Origin: Pristionchus mayeri | Lineage: Eukaryota > Nematoda > Chromadorea > Rhabditida > Neodiplogasteridae | Assembly (NCBI GenBank): GCA_036245805.1 | Contig: BTRK01000005.1 | Span: 47,789,216 to 47,853,215, forward strand | Length of the DNA: 64,000 nucleotides | Direction of reading: 5' to 3' | Part shown: one piece after another, positions 21,601-31,983 of the stretch | Layout: each line of letters begins with the position of its first letter | Position numbering within the stretch: the first letter of the stretch is position 1 | Position numbers and translations under genes: made by a program | Notes under the pieces: generated by a model | What the model saw: only the letters and a program-made list of their open reading frames with translations | The model's database searches: none | Told to the model about the DNA's origin: nothing

Positions 21601-24460
21601 ATAAAGATATCAGGCCGTTCTTTGTTACAAATGAAAACTACCATCATGGACTATAACTTTTATGTTTACGTCATCATTCCATGTCCACATCCTGGTTCGG
21701 AGTGGTCGGGTGCACCAAAAGTGACATAACTTTGGAAATCGGAAAAAAAGTTCTGAGTTTTCATGCTAAAGTTGTAGTACATATATGTGTTTCACTTCTC
21801 TCCACAAATTAGAGAAATCGGAGTATACACAAAAAATAGCACACTTTGTCGTGTAGAGACCTGAAAATGAGTACCAGGCAAGAGTACTGCCGTATCTTCA
21901 ATTGCCAAGATTTGGGATCAAAATCGTTCAAAAACTTCCAAAACAACATTATTTGTTGATTCCCTCCATGGTATAACAGTTCATTTGGTCAAAAATTATC
22001 ATCGTACCTACAGAAACAGGCGATATTCCCCCCGAGAGCGCGTGCTCTAACCGTCTGGCGCTCTCGCCGCCTGACCTCCCTCTCCCTCCCCTCTATTTAG
22101 CGCTCCCAGGGTGCGTCTCCCGTCGTTTTCAGCTAACTTCTAGGTTTGGTAGATCGCTTCAAAGACAAGATAGAGACTCACTTTCAACAGATGAAATGTT
22201 TAGCTCTTCATTCTCTACATTTTGAGCCATAGCTCAGGTCTCTATCTCGATATCGTCTTGAAATACAGTTTCACATCTTTCATTGGATCCCTCAGTCAAA
22301 ATATCACATTTTCAGGCTCCCATTTGTTCTGAGCGGTTTCGAGGAATGTAGTTACATCATTTTAAATCCATGTAGTGCGTTTGGATCCTTGCCGCAAGTT
22401 GATAGGGGTCAAAATATCGAATTTCAAATTGTCGGTACGATGATAATTGTTGACCAAAGGAACTGTTATACCATGGAGGGAATCAACAAATAATGTTGTT
22501 TTGGAAGTTTTTGATCGATTTTGAGCCCAAATCTGGGCAATAAAGATACGGAAGTACTCTTGCCTGGTACTCATTTTCAGGTCTCTACACGGCAAAGTGT
22601 GCTATTTTTTTGTGTATACTCCGATTTCTCTAATTTGTGGAGAGAAGTGAAACACATATATGTACTACAACTTTAGCATGAAAACTCAGAACGTTTTCCC
22701 GATTTCCAAAGTTATGTCACTTTTGGTGCACCCGACCACTCCGAACCAGGATGTGCACATGGAATGATGACGTCAACATAAAAATTATAGTCCATGATGG
22801 TAGCTTTCATTTGAAACAAAGAACCGCCTGATATCTTTATTTTAAACGGAGATATGATCATTTTAGTGTGCCCGATTTGTGCCGAAAAGTGATAGTCCCA
22901 AGTTTGGCCTTCTGAATCTCAACGATGACGACAGATATCAAAATTCTGACGACGCAGTTTGAAAGAGCATCATTTGAAATACTATCACCAAAATTATAGC
23001 GGGATTGGACAAACTTGAATCCTACCGCCGCTAATCCCCTAAAATGGTCGATTCTCTCGCGATTCGCCTCATAAGTAAAATATGCAGTTTAAATCGATGT
23101 TCTGCTCAGGCTCACACAGCTCATCATCTCAACAAATGCAAAAAAACTCCGCTTGGATCCACATCTCATACATAATGGTCTCATCATCGGCAGATTTATG
23201 CGAGTCTGCGCTCCGACTTTGCAAGAACTGCTCTCTATCGACAAAACATTTGTGGTGAGCTTTTTCTACATTTGGCGTGCTGAAACTTTGAAAGTTGTCG
23301 CATTGAAGGAGTGAATGATCACATAGTTTCCCATTATCACCTAGTTTGAGGGTCTAATCAGGATGATGTAGTGTGGCGCATACTAGCAACCATGAAAGAT
23401 TGTCACCACACCAAATTGCTACTCCACAGGGCGCATTCCCCGCTCCGAAGGTGTTTCTGCCTATTCTTACTGGGTACAGTTACCTACTCATTCCGGCAAT
23501 AACAATTCAAGCGGAGTGGATCGGAGAAGTGTGCATGGTATGTGTAATTTGCATATATGCTAATTAATATATGGTATTATATTTGGAATTTACTTTTTTT
23601 TAAATTTAAAAAATCAATGCTCGTATCCAATGAGTTTAAACATATTTTTGTGAAGAACCGTCTACGGTTTGTTTACCAATAATAATATTAAATAATGACA
23701 ACTTTTTGCAGAAACTTTTGGATAGGGTACACGGCCATAGAAATTGTGATCCAAGATTCAATCAATGGCCATTCGCACAAAAACCAGCCATCATCTGGAG
23801 GATAAGTGTATCTCGAGAGATTACTCCTCGACAATTGTCACGGCAGATCTCAAATCCTGGATTTAAGGTAACACACTCGAGTTTGACAACAAACACATTA
23901 CATCATGCACCTCTGTATCTACTATACATCACTTACAAGGAGAGGTCGCGCAATGTATATGGAGTTTCTAAACGAGACCTAGCACATTCGACAGAGGAGA
24001 AAATTCCAAGAACTTCTGCTGTTTTCAAATTTGCGGAACGTTCATGTGGTGATGTGGGCTCATAGTGGGGAACATCCAATTTCTGAGGTCCCTAAACTCC
24101 CATAAACTCCCAGCGCTCCACATGAGCGTTCAGCAACTTTGAAAACAATATAAGTTCTTAGAATTTTCTCCTCTTTCGAATGCGCTAGGTCTCGTTTAGA
24201 AACTCCATATACATTGCGCGACCTCTCCTTGTTAGCTACTTTTTTTTTCAATTTTTCGCTTCGTTTTTCATCTGTTTCGAGAAAAAATCGGCAAATAAAC
24301 TCAATTTCAGTACATGAAGGAAGACAAATTCCACAAAATCATGAAGAAGGAGAATCTTATGACTGCCCAGATTTTCTTCACAACGCTTGGACCTTTATGT
24401 CTGCTCAATATTCGAGTTATTAAACCGTGTCTTGATCATGTAAATAGCGATTGCTACTAA
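18631..24460 (+). CDS. F-box domain protein (long gene with transposon-filled introns)
   Basis: Exons: 18631-18672, 18842-18930, 19015-19129, 20538-20687 (alternative start 20465), 20818-20916, 21113-21234, 23110-23255, 23430-23537, 23712-23867 and 24311-24460. MASSFATSQQSVEE is followed by an F-box across exons 2-3 (VDYISQLHGDCLLHIFRYLK, then GDLYRVSQVSRRMLAYAE). Exon 4 has a CxxC-like cluster (CGEYHCYHCS). Later exons read like a C-terminal substrate-recognition region (LTQLIISTNAKKLRLDPHLI). The start follows tatatttag by one base, suggesting a trans-splice site. The 23110-23255 exon changes frame at a TTTT run (23217-23221): one T fewer gives the ending LQELLSIDKTFV in the phase the next exon requires. 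Intron 3 carries a mariner and intron 6 a 1.7 kb foldback. An SCF adaptor role is inferred from the F-box only. Confidence 0.65.
19151..20420 (-). mobile_element. Complete mariner element, transposase broken
   Basis: Terminal inverted repeats of about 29 bp (ttaggttgaacagaaagtct...) lie at both ends, and TA flanks both sides (19149-19150, 20421-20422). Its 1270-bp length is standard for mariner. It sits in an intron of the F-box gene, in the opposite orientation. The transposase frame is interrupted, so this copy should be inactive by itself. Confidence 0.95.
19221..20256 (-). pseudogene. Mariner transposase (DD34D), frameshifted
   Basis: Mariner transposases cut and paste DNA at TA sites. 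From the start at 20256 the protein shows the paired helix-turn-helix DNA-binding region (TIRNWYQRFEKGDFSMDDLD, then RSGRPPELD), then the first catalytic Asp in ITGDEKWVYYEN and WWGVDGPIYWELLP. A 25-bp tandem duplication at 19531-19580 shifts the frame; the next frame resumes at HDNARPH and the PHPPYSPDLAPSDYWLFSDL block with the remaining catalytic Asp residues, ending at 19221. An amber codon lies next to the duplication. A further in-frame ATG upstream (20310) is possible, but 20256 fits the family's usual length. Confidence 0.88.
20516..20537 (+). other. 22-base intron-like segment or duplicated splice acceptor
   Basis: gtattatgaatggaattttcag lies between the frame YREAIKRIRNIANNIFR (20465-20515) and GIMNDITLHIHDED (20538 on). 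Removing it joins the two frames in phase; keeping it gives a stop. It also reads as a 23-bp tandem repeat of agggtattatgaatg, so two acceptors (ttttag and ttttcag) precede the same gggtattatgaatg. Confidence 0.4.
21382..23065. repeat. Large foldback element (about 630-bp arms)
   Basis: Arms 21382-22010 and 22435-23065 pair by x + y near 44447 with occasional mismatches (about 95% by eye); gaatcgcgagagaatcgacc starts the left arm and ggtcgattctctcgcgattc ends the right. The spacer is about 425 bp and GC/CT-rich at its left. No transposase frame. It fills most of intron 6 of the F-box gene, whose transcript could fold it into a long hairpin. Confidence 0.93.
23930..24240. repeat. Foldback in the last intron of the F-box gene
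   Basis: caaggagaggtcgcgcaatg...gtttctaaacgagacctagc (23937 on) pairs with gctaggtctcgtttagaaac...cattgcgcgacctctccttg (to about 24233). Arms are about 130 bp with scattered mismatches. Spurious open frames on both strands come from it. Confidence 0.9.
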
Positions 24461-24794
24461 TGTAATTCAATTAATGATTAGCAAGCTCGTTTTTGGCGAG
24501 CAATTTTCACTATGAAGATCGTCACAATTGTAGCTATAGAACAGTTATGTATTATCGCGATAAAAAGTAAAGAAAATATGTTTTGTGTGCACACAACATT
24601 GCTGGGTGAAAAACAACACCTTGATAAACACTCGATCAAATTTTTAAAAAAACAGCATTTGGGAATTCCAATACATCGAATTCGTTTAAAGAATTCGAAT
24701 TGTGCTTCAGATTTTGCCCGGTGTCTTGTTTTTTCACAAGATGGAGATAGATAGGGGAAGGATGAGAGGGCGAGACGAAGACATAGAGGATAGG

Positions 24795-24985
24795 CATTGT
24801 TCTCTGCTCTCTGCTCTCTGCTCTCTGCTCTCTGCTCTCTGCTCTCTGCTCTCTGCTCTCTGCTCTCTGCTCTCTGCTCTCTGCTCTCTGCTCTGCTCTC
24901 TGCTCTCTTCTCTCTGCTCTCTGCTCTCTGCTCTCTGCTCTCTGCTCTCTGCTCTCTGCTCTCTGCTCTCTGCTCTCTCTCCAAT
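24795..24985. repeat. Heptamer tandem repeat (CTCTCTG)n
   Basis: About 26 copies of a 7-base unit with one or two indels. All long frames across it (both strands) are repeat artefacts. Confidence 0.97.
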
Positions 24986-25054
24986 CTACCAAGCTCTAAG
25001 GCTATGTCAGGGCAAACAATATAGTGAAGAAGTAGAGGAATAGATAATCATAGA

Positions 25055-25335
25055 GGGAAGATAAGTGATCGAAGACCGACAGAACGCGAGATTCTCCACC
25101 AAAAGGACAACATAAATCACAAAATCTCAACTTCATTTATGATTCATCGACAATATTCCTTTATTTCCGGAATCGATTTACAAAAGATAAAGACGGACGA
25201 AACAGCGTTGTATCACAACGAAAAGCAATTATTGCGGGAATTAGCGGTGGCATACCGTGTGAGAGAGGGCACAATATTAAGAGAAAACAGAGAGAAATAA
25301 CGAGAAGACAGCAGATGATATGACTCGGGAGATCT
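25055..25335 (+). repeat. 280-bp dispersed repeat, copy 1
   Basis: Begins gggaagataagtgatcgaag and runs to atgatatgactcgggag. Related copies: 39605-39905 (plus, diverged) and 56015-56345 (minus, close). The last two also belong to the arms of the large inverted repeat; this copy stands alone and is followed by a gene. Confidence 0.8.
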
Positions 25336-25541
25336 AGAAGGTCTTTGTGGTAAACGTACTAGTGGGTAGAGTGGCATTGATTCCTACCGTCTCTGAAACC
25401 TCTACAGTCATACTCACGCTGATCTTCCGCAAGAATAGATATATATTGTAAACAAATACGTGTTGATATTGGACATACAGCAATGCATTTGCAAAATTCG
25501 AGAAAATACGGATACATTTACGGCCTTAGTGTTAAATTAAA

Positions 25542-26845
25542 TTACAGTTGGTGGAACTTTGACAAATTCATGCTGAATCGCACTTTCTTGCTCCCCTCTG
25601 CCTTGTCGCGATGTGACCTCGCAGAACCCGTCATCTCTTCACAACAAGCCTGCTCCGAACCGCAGTGGGCATCTGGCAAGTCACAGAACTGAGGGATGTT
25701 GCAGTCTCGGATGCACGGCACACCCTCGATATCGAGAGCAGGGACTCGTGGATGAACCACCATACTGAAATTTCATGCTTTCTCTTTTTTATCTAGTTGC
25801 CCACAGTTTGGAAGATCAAAATGAATGAAATATACCTTCGCGGCATGCAATAATTGCGAAAACCGTCGACGACCTCCATAAATGCCTGTAAATTCGCTTA
25901 TTGTTTGTATAAACACTCTTATCAGATTTGTTTTATGAAAGTTTCGTAAGTGTCAGGTGCACTAAATAGGTAATAAATAGGCTAAATAGGATATGCAATT
26001 TGTATAGTTCCGGAAACGTACCAGGAATTCCAACAACAATTGCCCAATTAGAGAACACTACTCACCACCCATGCACAGCGGAATACGAGGAGCGTGAGCA
26101 GGATGCATATTACGATGAAGAACCACTGGAAATGAAATTAAGATCATTAATCTATAAACATAATATAAAGCGCAATAGCATCGTGTCTGATCAGATTGCG
26201 AAATCGGTCGGGAGAGTGAAATAGAGAGCGAAAACAAAGTTCGCCAAGAATGATTGCGAATCCTAGCACGGCAACCCCTGCTGAAGGCAGGGGCGCAATC
26301 GGCATAGTAGTTTGAAAAACAAAACCAACCCAGATAGGATCACGCAGAGGCGTGATAATCTTAATGAATGTATTGATCTGGTCGTGCATCTGAAGGGGAA
26401 AATCGAACCAGAGAGTTCTGAAACGAATCGTATGCCTGGCCTTACTTCACAAATCGGCTACACTTTTCGAGAATGATGACGTTCCGCTAAATAAAAAAAA
26501 TGAAATAAAAAATAAATAAATAAAAAAAAACTAAATAAAAAAACGCAAAATGAAAGCGATGCACCCAGTAATATACACTTACAAATTCTGCCTCAGACGC
26601 TCCACCACTTCATGTGTGTCTTTCGACATATCTTGAATAGATGTTGACAGATCAGCACCGAATCTTTCGCTGTAAAATAGCGGTTAATACTTAAATAAGC
26701 GAAAGGAAAAAGCTCACATCTTTTTCGAAATCCCTTTGATGTCGCTGGATCCGTCGCTATTGTCGAATGGATTCGCTCTACCTTTGTGCAAGGGTTGGTG
26801 CAAGCATTCTCGCGACAACGACGGAATTGGAGGAGTTCGCGAAAA
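25542..26845 (-). CDS. Single-pass membrane protein with helical N-part and Cys-rich tail
   Basis: Exons (5' to 3'): about 26845-26718, 26669-26583, 26486-26451, 26389-26330, 26125-26066, 25885-25836 and 25764-25542. The N-terminal part has an NPF motif (RANPFDNSDGSSDIKGISKK), then an amphipathic helix (ERFGADLSTSIQDMSKDTHE). Exon 4 is MHDQINTFIKIITPLRDPIW and exon 5 is a membrane segment (WFFIVICILLTLLVFRCAWV). The C-terminal tail has eight cysteines (GVPCIRDCNIPQFCDLPDAH, then CGSEQACCEE) and ends in a basic region. All junctions are in phase except that from the third exon to MHDQ, which needs one extra base at about 26451. The 5' end is unresolved: no clear ATG was found, although TATAAA occurs at about 26865. 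Family not recognised. Confidence 0.5.
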
Positions 26846-27461
26846 TGAAATTGCTGGGCGGGCCTTTATAAGGAGCGCCTTTTTCCGGAATTAGCAACAA
26901 TGGTTATAGCGGCGATCGGAATTAGTTTGCGGTATTGTTGCGTCTCATACCGAATCTGATCATGTGAATGATGCGATTGTAGTACGGCATTTGATGCAGG
27001 ATGTGTAAACAATGCGGACACGACCTTTGCAGAAAATGTGTTGTGAACGAGTACTGCGGCCGCACGGTAACTATCATTCAATATGTCCGGTTGTGGAAAT
27101 ACATATTCTGTGTCGTCATTTGTACAGATTATTCAGCAATTATATATCGAAAATGTGTAAAGAAAGTAAGCATCCAATATTAGAAAATTTAAAAAAATAA
27201 AAATTTTTAAAAAAATAAAAAAATATATATTAGAAAAAAATGAAAATTATTTATGACAAATATAGCGCAACTCTGTCTCGCCCCACACGGACGAGCCGTG
27301 TAAGGGCGCTGAGGATTATCTCGCATCTTGTCGCATTACTCTCAGACACGATTTACCATGTGTTTTTTTACTGCGTTTTCTGCTGCGGATTCTCATTTTA
27401 ATTGCATGTATATGTTCATTCAATTTTCGAGGGGTGTTCAAGGTTGTTATTTGTATCAAAA

Positions 27462-28437
27462 CTATGGGTTATTCTGTACGTCCGTCTTGAGTCTGATCAT
27501 GAAATCGACAATCTCATGTTCATATTCATCCCTGTTTGGGTACTTGTAATGAGTTTTGCAAAGACTTCTACACTCGGCCAAACAACCATAATTGCCACAG
27601 AACCACTTAGTGCACCTGAATAGCTTAGGTTACTATTTATTTCGCAGATATCAAGATTCTGTATGATTTTCCTTCTTGCATATGAGTAATCAGGAAATTA
27701 AATATATTGCACTATTCCGATGGATCTTCACTGAATTCTATATATTTTTAATATATATATATAACACAAATTTTAATGTATAAATTCTCACGCATCTGCA
27801 CAAATGGACTCGTCTCTATAGCCACCTTTCCAATAAATGCCTCGCAGATTGCGATTAATGTTATCGTCGTTAAATTTGCTGCTCAAGCCTTTAACAATTC
27901 AGAACCTCATAAGCTCATAAATTCACAAACTGACCTTCACATGTTTCGTAACATCCAGTTTCACTTTTCTCACCGTGACAGTACAAAAATTTACACCTCA
28001 AACAATCGGGTACAATATTTTGATGACTTGATTAAGGAGAGCATGCAAAGCAAAGTTGGATTTTGACGAGTTTTTTGCATAATCAATAAAAGAAGCATTT
28101 AGTGCATTCAAAAACCATGATTCGTTCAACGCCATTTTTTTATTATTTTCTTAGAAAAGGGAATGTCATCTAGATATCCACAATAATGGTAAATTGAATA
28201 ATTATTGAACAAACCATATCACAGCACTATTCATAGTGATATTCTTAAGTCTGGCTGCGTCAACTGGAACCAATTCATTGCACAAGTGAAATGGCTAAAC
28301 ATAAACAGTACCGCGAAAAATTCAATGGGTTTAATGAGCTTGAAACCTTCGAGCAGCTTAATGCCATCGTACTGACGTTGTTGATTGCTAATCACTGTGG
28401 GCCATAGGGAATAGAATATTAGAAGGAGTGGAAGCAT
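27462..28437 (-). CDS. 129-aa secreted protein with 11 cysteines
   Basis: Four exons, all in phase: 28347-28437, 28215-28263, 27931-28026 and 27462-27615 (390 nt with stop). The signal peptide MLPLLLIFYSLWPTVIS is followed by a short linker and a cysteine-dense middle (CLRCKFLYCHGEKSETGCYE, then TCEGQCTKWFCGNYGCLAEC, then RSLC) and a charged helical tail ending KTDVQNNP. The cysteine block looks like two related halves (C-x-x-x-x-C ... GC-x-x-x-C). I know no family with this pattern. It could be a nematode-specific secreted effector or a disulfide-rich extracellular protein. The acceptor of exon 3 (ttaatcaag) lacks the usual pyrimidines, but its phase fits. Confidence 0.6.
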
Positions 28438-30984
28438 CGGAAATGCTTTGTTAGGATGAACACGCTTATTTTATGACAATGTCACGTGGGAAAATCATGG
28501 GAAATTTATGCAAATTCTGCATGCACATTTAAAAGGTGTTTGCTGAAGATATCGCACATGCTTTCCTAAAATAGTTCGAAGAGGAAATGAGTGATGGATG
28601 ATATCCAAGTAGGAGTATGCACATGTCGCGGTGGAGAGGTACGGACATTGAGTCTGCAACCGCACCGGACAATGTTAAATTAACATGTAATAGACATTAA
28701 GTCTCCCGCCCAATCGACGCGGGACGGAACCTAACTACATTTTTCGAAGGGTCACCATTTGACGCAACTGTGCAGGCCCCATGCACCATAGCTCCCTACT
28801 TTTTCGTATGTTACCAAGCTCACAGAGCTTGGTTGTGCTTTTAACAACACAAGATAGTTTTTTATCATGGGGTAAAATTCGATCCCTCATTTGCTGTATT
28901 CTTCTCCAACTTGTACTTCTGATTTCATGGTCGTGAGTGGTGTGTTTTGATCTCCCTCATAGCTGCTAACTACTAGCTCGCAAGAGCACGAAAGGGAAGG
29001 AAGCAGCTGTATGAAAGGGGGGGGGGAATTAGCATGAAAGCAGGTGCATCTGACTAATGCTCCAATAATTACATAGCGTATTGGGCAGTGCACACGATGT
29101 ATAAATAGAAAAGGCATGACTTGAACGCTAAAGTCCGCATATCTAATATATATATTATGAGAAGTTATATCATATATGAGAAGTTCCATTTATAGCAGAA
29201 TAAACGAATGTGGTAGAGGCAGGTTGGAATAGTGTTTTCGCATAGAATCAGCTGGATTCTTGGAAGAAAATGATGTCAACATGAAGCACTCAAGACAATA
29301 CAAGGACAGAAACGATTGCATCATTTCTGCAGTGAAATGTTGATAATGCTGATATACAGGCATGTGTATACTTCTTGGATTCTGAGGTAATCTGGGTGGA
29401 ATAAGGACAAAAAAGACAGTTGCATCCAGTTGCAAAATTCAAGATATGCTCCAATATTTCCCGCGCTTCAGACGATCTCCAACATCTATTCCTGCTACTT
29501 CTTTCACGATTTTCTTCTCTACTCATACTCGATTTGCCATGGAACTCTGCCTTTATGATTGATCAAGTTGAAGTGATGACATTCTCACTTCACCAAAGAT
29601 CCCGATACTCTTTTTTCCGGAACTAACTTCGCAGATCATGTGTTGCTAACCAAATTGTGTTTTGTTTCGGCGTGGAAAGAATGACGAGAGATCATGCGTA
29701 ATTTGGAGTGCTACTGAAGACAAGAAGGAAGAAGAAATAGGAAATAGGCGAGCTAGCTAAGTGATCAGAGTACCTGGAATGAGTAAGAGCATGCCAGCCG
29801 AGCTTGCTTGCAAATTACCCAGCCAAAAGATCAGGGAATATTTGTGAGAGTAAGAGATCGAATGCTTCCCGAGTACTGAAAGACATTGAATCAAGTATGC
29901 GTCGGATAACATATGAATTATTCAATAAACAAATTATAGTCTCAATTTGAATTTGCAATTTGAAAATCGGAGTGAGAGATCGAATGTTTCCCGTTTTCTG
30001 GAAGAGTTTGCATCACATCATTGGTGTACTATCCAATTGAAATATTGAAGCAAATTGAATTTTTCCAATATGGGTTGAATCCCCAATATGTTTACCAATC
30101 GCAGTTGTTTCCGCGATTCTTGAGTGTGGCTTGCTAAAATGCAGTAGTATGCTGACGTAAAAGTGAAAAACCGATATCTGTAATCAGTTGCGTGTATAAT
30201 CTCGTGGAAATTCCATCCAAGTCGGCGTCTGCGGATTGACTTCTGATCTCAATCTATTTAAAGAATTTTCATATTACCTTTTTACACATTCGAAAATATA
30301 AATCAAAATGGAAAGCTGTAAGCCTGACTGACGTTACGCCTCATCTAACACTAGGTCAGTTGATCACCGTCGGTTAACAACATTCCGGATTACAATATAA
30401 TAGTTTCCTTTCGGCAGTCATCCCTCAGAATACTAAAGTATTATTCCTTATATTTGTCTAAATGCGATCCTGAAATATACTGGTTGTGATCGTGAAGTAT
30501 GACGAGCTGTTCTTTTGCTCAGTCCAGCCTGCCCCATGACTCCATGACACTCTGGGAAATCACCTGCAGCCAAGGTACAAAATGGAAAAGCAAAATATTT
30601 GCCGTCTTCATGTTTCTGCCTTCAATTTTCACTTTGAATTTTAAATTCACCTGTTTTATCGTTGCGCATAAGAAAGTTCCATGTGACTACACACACACAA
30701 TGTTCAGATTTTTCGGGAAATAATGAGAGCCGTACTCTGGGCTTAAGACATCATTAACAATAACCCCATTCAGGACAATAACCCCATTGAGATTATGAAA
30801 AATTCAAATGATGCATGACAACATTTCTGGATTCATGACTCGCTAGTCGAGTGCACTGAGGGAGATGACACATTTCAGTTCATGGAACGAAAACTACCAG
30901 CTGAATAAGAACTTCGCTTTTATGCTTCGTTCATTTTTTTTTAAAAATCTGAACAATTTGCTGAACAACTGGTATGCTAAACAT
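28438..30984. other. No gene recognised
   Basis: About 2.5 kb upstream of the 129-aa secreted gene. Open frames are short and lack splice context on both strands. A run of nine G lies at about 29018. Confidence 0.5.
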
Positions 30985-31319
30985 GCAAGAATCTTTCCTT
31001 GGGTGCTTTGTGAGCAAATTAATGAGCTCAGACTACATTTATATTTTATAAATATATCATATTCCCTGTTCCATATCGGCTCTATAATATTGAAGATCAT
31101 TTCCACTGATATTTCCGTCTGTTCAGAAAACCTTTCCCAGGGGAAGATTGCAAGGCGCTCTTCAGTCTAGACATAGGGAATCACAGGGGAATGTCAGTAC
31201 GAATCTTCACCAAAAATAGAGATAAATTCAGTCGCGCTTATTTGCGAACAATATATTTGAACAATTGACTAATGTTGGGAACGAGATAACGAAAAAAAAC
31301 AGGTGGAGAGTCGCATACA

Positions 31320-31388
31320 TGGTAAAGGTAAAGGTACATCCCGTCTTCGAGACTGGGCTCGCGGGAGAACACTGCTAGGCCAGTGTTA
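31320..31388 (-). mobile_element. 69-bp 5'-truncated retroposon tail with target duplication
   Basis: gcatacatg stands on both sides (31311-31319 and 31390-31398). Between them the minus strand reads ...gagcccagtctcgaagacgg...gtacctttaccttta, ending in a (CTTTAC)2 tail. The mirror position in the right arm lacks it. This is a short 3' end of a LINE or SINE. Confidence 0.7.
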
Positions 31389-31428
31389 CGCATACATGTT
31401 AGTTTCCTTTAATCATAATCATAATCAT

Positions 31429-31691
31429 TTATTCGAGCGTCAAGGCAGAGGCCTGTCGAACAATGCCAGTCTTCCATTTAGTCGGGTTTTCCCTGTATAC
31501 GCGTTGCCAGTGTACACCGTGTTCTTTAGTGAGTTCGTCTCTCCATCTGACTCTAGGTCGTCCAACGGGTCTTGTGCAATCCCACGGAATCCACTCGTAC
31601 ACTCTCTTGGACCAACGATCATCGGTTAAGGTGGCTAGTCTCTCCGCCATCTCCTCTTCCTTATCATTACTCGAACTCGGATATCGGTTAA
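31429..31691 (-). pseudogene. C-terminal part of the RTE polyprotein, separated by the MITE
   Basis: The minus-strand frame contains LATLTDDRWSKRVYEWIPWD and RPVGRPRVRWRDELTKEHG, the conserved tail of RTE/Jockey-type polyproteins, and ends at 31429 just before the ATGATT tail. It belongs to the same element as the frames at 31984-34502. Confidence 0.88.
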
Positions 31692-31979
31692 AGGAGTGCT
31701 CCGGGGAATGAATGTTAGGGAGTCCCACGACGAAAATTCTGCGCTCTCAATGGGAAACTGTAGCGAATTTAGCCCGAGAAAGAAGCGAGTTTGAAGTACA
31801 GCAAGTGAAACATAAAAGAATCAGTCACGACCCTGCGCTATCAATGAACTTTGCGCGTATGTAAATAGCCTCAGAGTCATCTGTGGAACTTCGGACAAAG
31901 TGATTTCTGATCGGGTTAGTGGTCTCTACAATATCCACAGTGTCACCATGGGTGACAGAACATTCCCCGGAGCACCCCT
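31692..31979. mobile_element. TTAA-duplicating MITE inside the RTE element
   Basis: TTAA flanks both sides (31688-31691 and 31980-31983). Terminal inverted repeats are AGGAGTGCTCCGGGGAATG and CATTCCCCGGAGCACCCCT (one mismatch). Removing the 288 bp and one TTAA joins the retrotransposon frame across the site, confirming the insertion. TTAA specificity is that of piggyBac-like transposases; no transposase is encoded here. Confidence 0.9.
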
Positions 31980-31983
31980 TTAA

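Larger units (their letters stand above)
24461..25541. other. Intergenic: heptamer repeat plus dispersed repeat
   Basis: Between the end of the F-box gene and the 3' end of the membrane-protein gene on the other strand. It holds the CTCTCTG tandem repeat and one copy of a 280-bp dispersed repeat. No gene recognised. Confidence 0.6.

Noticed and set aside
24478..25043. Frames with EQRAESR or LLSALCS repeats
   Set aside because: Translation of the 7-base CTCTCTG tandem repeat in all frames.
27001..27183. Plus-strand frame MCKQCGHDLCRKCVVNEYCG, resembling a RING or B-box start
   Set aside because: Suggestive CxxC pattern and a gtaact donor follow, but no partner exons in phase were found and it overlaps the 5' side of a better supported minus-strand gene.
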